From positions 1 to 47,244 of the forward strand of contig DYPH01000032.1 in the NCBI GenBank assembly GCA_020720045.1: a DNA stretch of 47,244 nt, in the 5' to 3' direction. The notes beneath the pieces were generated by a model. The model made no database searches. It saw only the letters and a program-made list of their open reading frames with translations, and had not been told where the DNA came from. The DNA comes from Sorangium cellulosum (lineage in GTDB: Bacteria > Myxococcota_A > Polyangia > Polyangiales > Polyangiaceae). A program made the translations under genes and the position numbers. Shown in pieces: positions 42,868-47,244 of this stretch (positions are counted from its first letter, which is position 1; every line of letters starts with the position of its first letter).

Positions 42868-43443
42868 TCAACCGCGCGGGATCATCGACCAATCGGCGAA
42901 CCGTTGCGGGTCGGCGGCGTAGATTCCGGCGGTCGTGATCTCCCCGTCGTCGCCCGCTAGATATTCGGCGAGTGCGTGCCAAGAGACCGGATCGGGCTCG
43001 TGACGGCCAACGATTTCCGCGAGTCGAGCGCCGGTGAGCGGCGCCTCGTGGACGGCAGCCGCAAACGCAGTGATTACGGCATCCAGCGAAGAAAGCGACG
43101 CTGCGAGCGGCTGGTAAAGGTAGGTGACATCGTCGTTCTCGTAGTCGACCACGTCGACCCGACCGGTCGCCGCGTCGAGACCGATAAACGACGTCACTCC
43201 CCCCTCGAGGGAGCAAATTCCAAGCAGAAGGAGATCTCGAAAGTGGGGCGGGATCGGCCACTCCCACTGGTCGGAGAGGCGCATCGTTCCAGCCTGGAGG
43301 GGCAGGAAGTTGCACGAATACCAAGAGGCGTCGATCTTCATCGCAAAGACCGGGGGGAGCCCGCGTTCGCTCAGGAAGATCTGATCTTCGCTACGAAGGG
43401 CAGCGAGGTTCTCACGCGAAAGGACGATCCGCTCCATCAGCAT
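42868..43443 (-). CDS. SUKH-4-like immunity protein (191 aa)
   Basis: LSERGLPPVFAMKID, LLGICSLEGGVTSFIGLDAATGRVDVVDYEN and SLSSLDAVITAFAAAV follow the order of strands and helices in SUKH-4 proteins. SUKH proteins often neutralise toxins delivered by neighbouring cells. The start could be the ATG at 43443 or the one at 43437. It lies 3 bases after the stop of another SUKH gene and is co-transcribed with it. No toxin gene was found in the window. Confidence 0.65.
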   Translation of the reverse strand: MLMERIVLSRENLAALRSEDQIFLSERGLPPVFAMKIDASWYSCNFLPLQAGTMRLSDQWEWPIPPHFRDLLLLGICSLEGGVTSFIGLDAATGRVDVVDYENDDVTYLYQPLAASLSSLDAVITAFAAAVHEAPLTGARLAEIVGRHEPDPVSWHALAEYLAGDDGEITTAGIYAADPQRFADWSMIPRG

Positions 43444-43446
43444 CCT

Positions 43447-43989
43447 CTACCCGGAATTCGCTTCGGAGCTCTCGTCGTAGGCGTCCCCAAAACCGAGGAA
43501 TCCGGGCTCGGTCCAGAACACAGTCGGTTCCTTCACTGCGAGCTGAAGTTCGAGGAACTCGGCAAAACTCTGGGCAATGATGTTGCAACTCCCCGCGACC
43601 CCGTGGCAGTCCCAAAAGCTGTCGTAGCAGCGCCCCGCGCGAACGGGGGAGCAGTCGATCGACGCGCGCTCGAGGCCGGACCGCGCGAGCATGTACCAGG
43701 TATGAGAAATGTCGTCGGGATAGGCAGCGCCCACGACTTCCTCATTCGCTCCGAGGAACGTGTTCCCCGATCCGGCGTCTCGCCGGGCGGGGACAAACGT
43801 GTCAGGCCCGTGGATCCGAACTTCATCAGGCGTCCCCGCGAAGAGCGTCATGCCTCCACAGAGCGAATAGAACTCGACGAGTTCCGCCGGAAGCTCCTCC
43901 CCAACACGCACCACAGGGAGCCCGTTCGGGGGATCGACGACGACGTCGGGCCTCCCGCGAGCGACGTCGACGAGGTCCTTGATACGCAT
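43447..43989 (-). CDS. SUKH (SMI1/KNR4) immunity-like protein with an internal palindrome (180 aa)
   Basis: LPAELVEFYSLCGGMTLFAG, DDISHTWYMLAR, IDCSPVRAGRCYDSFWDCHG and IIAQSFAEFLELQL are characteristic of the SMI1/KNR4 (SUKH-1) family. These proteins protect cells from polymorphic toxins or act in regulation. Residues about 64-76 (VPARRDAGSGNTF) are coded by a family B palindrome, read in a different frame from that of the DUF6882-like gene. The start is the ATG at 43989 (MRIKDLV). The gene is followed after 3 bases by a second SUKH-like gene. Confidence 0.85.
   Translation of the reverse strand: MRIKDLVDVARGRPDVVVDPPNGLPVVRVGEELPAELVEFYSLCGGMTLFAGTPDEVRIHGPDTFVPARRDAGSGNTFLGANEEVVGAAYPDDISHTWYMLARSGLERASIDCSPVRAGRCYDSFWDCHGVAGSCNIIAQSFAEFLELQLAVKEPTVFWTEPGFLGFGDAYDESSEANSG
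43762..43798. repeat. Family B palindrome inside the SUKH gene
   Basis: GTTCCCCGATCCGGCG then TCT and CGCCGGGCGGGGACAAAC. The basal stem is CCCCG/CGGGG instead of CTCCG/CGGAG, a matched change on both arms. Confidence 0.9.
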
Positions 43990-44027
43990 CCGCTCTATCC
44001 TTCCACGCACGGGTCTCCTGATCGCCC

Positions 44028-44561
44028 TCAAGGATTCAACAAAGCCACTTTCGCCGTGTAGGTCGCGGCGTCTACGGCTTTGAGATCCTCGCGGATTTGG
44101 GCGGTCGCGACGCCGTTGGCCCCCGCGTACACCTTCGCGGTCGTGATGGCCGCTTCGGTGCGGTCTCCGTGGCCGGCGAGCGTACCTCCCGCGGTGAGGG
44201 TGAGGGCGTAGTCCCAGGAATCCCAAGCCCAGGGCGCCCCTTGAAAGGTGATCGTCCCCGCAAAGGAACGGGCGCCATCTTCGGCATCAAAGACGTTTGT
44301 ATCGCCCCGCTCGGTCAACGTCGTCGGGAACGATTCCCCCTTGTGGACGACGAGCTCCGTGATCTGTTTCCCGGCGGCGTCGACGGTCCGCTTTACGGCG
44401 ACCTCGTCGGTGGCGAACACCCGCTAACCGTCGGGGGAGGTCGTCGTCGAGGTGCCGACGTAGTAGCGAATCTCCGCCATCGGCGCCGGCGTCGACGTGC
44501 CCGAGTCGGCGCTGCAGCCGCCAAGAACTGCAAGAAAAGCGAAGGCAAAGACGGTTTTCAT
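44028..44561 (-). pseudogene. Lipoprotein gene interrupted by an amber codon
   Basis: The N-terminal part starts MKTVFAFAFLAVLGGC, a lipoprotein signal with Cys16, and runs to TSPDG before a TAG at 44424-44426. The same frame continues as RVFATDEVAVKRTVDA and about 120 more residues of a beta-rich domain. A CAG glutamine codon changed to TAG would explain the break. Without readthrough, the mature part could only be made from an internal GTG and would not be exported. No family was recognised. Confidence 0.65.
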
Positions 44562-44577
44562 GGGCGGATGCTCTCAT

Positions 44578-44642
44578 GGGCCCGTCCGTTCGCAACCGCA
44601 AGCGAATTTGCAGGAGCGGCGTCGCGAGAGACCGCCCGCCCA
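44578..44642. repeat. Family A palindrome upstream of the RAYT gene
   Basis: A 65-bp unit with left end GGGCCCGTCCGTTCGC and middle AGCGAATTTGCAGG; the right end has diverged to CCGCCCGCCC. It lies 134 bases before the transposase start. Confidence 0.85.
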
Positions 44643-44775
44643 CGGACGGGGACGGTTGCGTGAGCCCCCCCTGGCCCAGGCCAGGCAAATTCGCGCGGGG
44701 CCACCCCCTCCCCGCCCGTGAATCGCTCCATTTGCGCGGAATTTGAGTTGGCATGAGGCCTGGTGAGCGGCGCGT

Positions 44776-45720
44776 ATGTCCTACGCCCAGCAATACCTCC
44801 CCGGAACCTTTTACGAAGTCACGCGACGCTGCGTCGACCGAGCCCACAAATTCACGCCGAACTACGATCGCGGCGGAAAGTACTCGTCGAGCGTCGAACA
44901 GCTCTACAAATATGCGACGGCCCGCTACGCGGAGCGCTACGGCATCGAGGTCATTGCGGTTTGCATGATGTCGAACCACATGCACGAAGTGCTGTTTGAT
45001 CGACGGGGCGAGATCTCAATGTTCCTTCAAGAACGGAACGCGATGCTCGCGAACATGGTCAAGGTCCGCTACGGGCTCCCGTCGAGCGTCTTTGACAAGC
45101 CGGACGGCCCCTACAACCGCCTCGAAGGCACGACGGCGATCGCGGAGAAGATCGCGTATGCGATGGCAAATCCCGTCGAGGCAGGGCTCGTAGCCTCACC
45201 GGAAGAGTGGCCAGGAATGATCTCCAAAGTGGAAGATCTCTTTGGGACATCGACGGCGGTGAAGCGGCCCCGTGAGTACCTGGCGCAGGTCGATAAGACG
45301 AACGCGCCGGAGGTGAAGTTCCGCATCGGGGCACCGAAGGAGGCGGTGGAACTCTTTGGGAGCGTCACCGAAATGGCGACGCAGGTGGCGACCCATCTTT
45401 CCAAGAAGATCAAGGCGGCGCGGCGCCGCCATTCGGGCAGATTTGCCGGGAGGATGCGCGTGCTCGCGACGAATCCGCACTCGCGCGCGAAGACCTACGA
45501 GAAGTTCGGCGGGCGCGTACCGCGCTTGACAACGGCGGGCGATCTCGCGACGGCGAAGCGGTTGATCGCGGAGATGCGGGCCTTTCGGAAGGCGCACCGA
45601 ATCGCGCGGGAGCGGGCGAAGGGCGGGAGGCGCCGCGTGACGTTCCCCGCGGGGACGGGGAAAATGCATTTCACCTACGGCTACCCGCGCGAGGCGTACG
45701 TGCCTTTGGCAGCCGCCTAG
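44776..45720 (+). CDS. REP-associated tyrosine transposase (RAYT, 314 aa)
   Basis: This is a Y1 (IS200-like) transposase domain. The HUH motif is in SNHMHEV (His68, His70), and KIAYAMANPVEAGLV matches the YIxxNPV helix that carries the catalytic tyrosine (Tyr128 here). These enzymes cut single-stranded hairpin DNA and are linked to spread of REP palindromes. The C-terminal 150 residues are basic (for example KKIKAARRRHSG) and probably bind DNA. The start is the ATG at 44776. One member of each palindrome family in this window flanks the gene (44578-44642 and 45735-45767). No second open frame or transposon end is visible, as expected for RAYTs. Confidence 0.85.
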   Translation: MSYAQQYLPGTFYEVTRRCVDRAHKFTPNYDRGGKYSSSVEQLYKYATARYAERYGIEVIAVCMMSNHMHEVLFDRRGEISMFLQERNAMLANMVKVRYGLPSSVFDKPDGPYNRLEGTTAIAEKIAYAMANPVEAGLVASPEEWPGMISKVEDLFGTSTAVKRPREYLAQVDKTNAPEVKFRIGAPKEAVELFGSVTEMATQVATHLSKKIKAARRRHSGRFAGRMRVLATNPHSRAKTYEKFGGRVPRLTTAGDLATAKRLIAEMRAFRKAHRIARERAKGGRRRVTFPAGTGKMHFTYGYPREAYVPLAAA

Positions 45721-45734
45721 CGGCCGCGCGCCGC

Positions 45735-45767
45735 GTTCTTCGATCCGGTCTCACCGGGCGGGGAACA
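45735..45767. repeat. Family B palindrome downstream of the RAYT gene
   Basis: GTTCTTCGATCCGG, loop TCTCA, CCGGGCGGGGAAC. It lies 14 bases after the transposase stop and has a shorter upper stem than the other copies. Confidence 0.75.
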
Positions 45768-46095
45768 AGGGCCGGACACAGAATTGAAGAGTGAGGGACA
45801 GGCTCTCGAAAGGGGGTCTGTTTCCGCGCGTCTGGAGATTGAGATTTGGGGCGCGGCAGCGGGGGTTTGAGGGCAAGAGAGGGTGAAGTTGGGGGATGAA
45901 GCGGGATTTTCGGGGCGGTGAGGCGGTACAGCGCGATCTGAGGGCGTACTTTACGTGCGCCATGCATACAAATGGGCTCTTTTGGCGATTCCAAAGCGAG
46001 CCCAAGCAACTGATCTTGTTTTTCTAAATCCAGCTGTCAGGTAGATCCCCCTCCCCAGCCTCGTAGCCGGTCCCCACATCGGCTATCGGAGGGGC
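45768..46095. other. Purine-rich intergenic region
   Basis: About 330 bases without a recognised gene. The plus strand is rich in G and A between about 45780 and 45920. No clear hairpin or promoter was identified, apart from the expected start region of the next gene. Confidence 0.45.
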
Positions 46096-46980
46096 GTGTT
46101 TGCCCTGCCCCTGCCCGCGCTGCCATTTCTCCCCGCCGACGTCGCCACCGAGGTCTCTCCGGCGCCACCCGCCACGCCACCCGCCACGCCGCCTGCCGAT
46201 ACGCAGCGCCCCTCGCGGGGGGACGAAGGGCCCGCCGACCCGGTCGAAAACGAGACCGAGACGGCGCTCCTCGGCTTCGGGATCTTTGGGGTCTCCCCCT
46301 ACCTGACCGGCGGCGACGAAGGGACCCACGTCGGCACGGCGACCGGCTTCCGTGTGCATACCGCCGGGATTACCCAACGGCTTTCCTTCGCCGTCGACGG
46401 CGAAGGGCGCTTCGGCGGCGGCTACGGCGGCTTCTTCACGCGGAACCGCCTCGCCGGCTACGTCGGTTCTCGGATCTACGTGCCGAGCGTCGGCGCGTTG
46501 GTGCTCCGCGGCGGCGTCGACGGGCGCTTCGTCTACACTGCCTCCGGCCACACCGCCGCCGGCGGGACCGGGCCGACCCGCTTCGCGCGGTTCCTCGCGC
46601 CGGCCGCCGAACTCAGCTTCCATCGCTTCCGCACCCGCGACGATGGCAGCGCCGTTCAGTTCGAAATTGCTGCACAAGTGGGGCTCGCCGTCGTGACGTC
46701 CCTCGTCGCCGCCCCCTTCCGCGCCACCGACGTCGCCACCCCTGCCTACGGCCTCCGCGCCGCGCTCGCCGCCCCCGGCGGCTTCCTCCAAGGGAGCGCA
46801 CTCCGCACGCGAGGCGCCTCCACCTCCGACGAGCTCGACGGCGCCGCCTGCCTCGGCGCCTACTACGCGCTCTGCGTCGAGGTCGATCGCCTCCACGTCC
46901 GCGCCGGCGACGCCACCTTCGCAAGCACGCGAGGCCTCGTCACGTTCGGCATCGGCATGGGGATGGCCGAGACCGACTGA
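46096..46980 (+). CDS. Probable outer-membrane beta-barrel protein (294 aa)
   Basis: A short hydrophobic start (FALPLPALPFLPA) is followed by a Pro/Thr-rich linker, then many alternating strands with Gly and aromatic residues (for example FGGGYGGFFTRNRLAGYVGSRIYV). The C-terminus LVTFGIGMGMAETD resembles the last strand of a barrel. No family name is certain. The start is GTG at 46096 with GGAGG very close upstream, so a different start is possible. The gene stands alone between the RAYT region and a tandem repeat. Confidence 0.7.
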   Translation: MFALPLPALPFLPADVATEVSPAPPATPPATPPADTQRPSRGDEGPADPVENETETALLGFGIFGVSPYLTGGDEGTHVGTATGFRVHTAGITQRLSFAVDGEGRFGGGYGGFFTRNRLAGYVGSRIYVPSVGALVLRGGVDGRFVYTASGHTAAGGTGPTRFARFLAPAAELSFHRFRTRDDGSAVQFEIAAQVGLAVVTSLVAAPFRATDVATPAYGLRAALAAPGGFLQGSALRTRGASTSDELDGAACLGAYYALCVEVDRLHVRAGDATFASTRGLVTFGIGMGMAETD

Positions 46981-46998
46981 GCGTCTCGCCGGAGCCCC

Positions 46999-47190
46999 AT
47001 TTTCAAGGTCGGACATTGCTCCGGAGGCTCCGCGCTGCCCTGTTTTCAAGGTCGGACATTGCTCCGGAGGCTCCGCGCTGCCCTGTTTTCAATGTCGGAC
47101 ATTGCTCCGGAGGCTCCGCGCTGCCCTGTTTTCAATGTCGGACATTGCTTTGGAGGCTCCGCGCTGCCCTGTTTTCAATGTCGGACATTT
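46999..47190. repeat. 43-bp tandem array with a palindromic core
   Basis: Units begin at 46999, 47042, 47085 and 47128, with a partial one at 47171. In the later units the core is CAATGTC-G-GACATTG, a perfect odd palindrome; earlier units have CAAGGTCGGACATTG. A second palindrome CTCCGGAG lies in each unit. Multiple terminal copies of such a site are known at IS21-type ends, but no transposase is inside the window. Confidence 0.85.
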
Positions 47191-47244
47191 GAAGGACCGG
47201 TCCTCTGATTACACTTTGGCCCGGGAGCCTTGGTTACAGATCGA

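Noticed and set aside
1-47244. tRNA, rRNA or riboswitch genes
   Set aside because: None could be recognised by eye in the gaps; a covariance-model search would be needed to exclude short RNAs.

Overview
The window is very GC-rich and gene-dense. It carries families typical of Myxococcota, most likely the class Polyangia: large VWA lipoproteins, ECF sigma factors followed by proline/threonine-rich membrane proteins, SUKH immunity proteins, and zinc-ribbon lipoproteins with alanine/aspartate-rich tails. This assignment rests on gene content only. No rRNA, tRNA or CRISPR array was seen.

Layout. 1-5.3 kb: a hypothetical protein with its terminator, a SEC-C motif protein bracketed by mirrored pairs of a 65-bp palindrome (family A), and an ECF sigma operon with a frameshifted last partner. 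5.3-11.1 kb: a decaying tandem family of VWA lipoproteins (two intact copies, two 3' remnants) with a DUF4333-like lipoprotein and a membrane protein between them. 11.2-29.4 kb: a defence island. It holds a Septu-like HNH nuclease/ATPase pair; a HEPN / KGGVGR-ATPase / P-loop NTPase operon; and a type I restriction-modification locus whose hsdM and hsdS are separated by a coupled ATPase and a possible TOPRIM-like gene. A caspase-like protease with a small partner, a DUF4917-like (SIR2-like) gene and a 62-aa gene sit between hsdM and hsdR. 29.4-30.3 kb: a block made only of repeats. 30.3-37.4 kb: a three-part RND efflux system and an ECF sigma factor with a fused zinc-finger region. 37.4-45 kb: a 21-bp repeat array, an ATPase/small-protein pair, a chimeric junction of two broken genes, and a cluster of DUF6882-like and SUKH genes. 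44.6-47.2 kb: a REP-associated tyrosine transposase (RAYT) flanked by one member of each palindrome family, an outer-membrane-like protein, and a 43-bp palindromic tandem array.

The most unusual feature is the repeat ecology. Two palindrome families are scattered through the window, and both flank the RAYT gene. The shorter one (family B, about 37 bp) lies inside three coding regions, in different reading frames and orientations, without stopping them. It also shows paired base changes in its stem. Two exact 42-bp arrays (nine and eight units) share their boundary sequences on both sides of the defence island. The best candidates for a new biochemical system are the HEPN/KGGVGR/NTPase operon and the caspase-like gene pair inside the hsd locus.

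Caution: three genes are each broken by what looks like one missing base in a G/C run. This could be sequencing error rather than biology.
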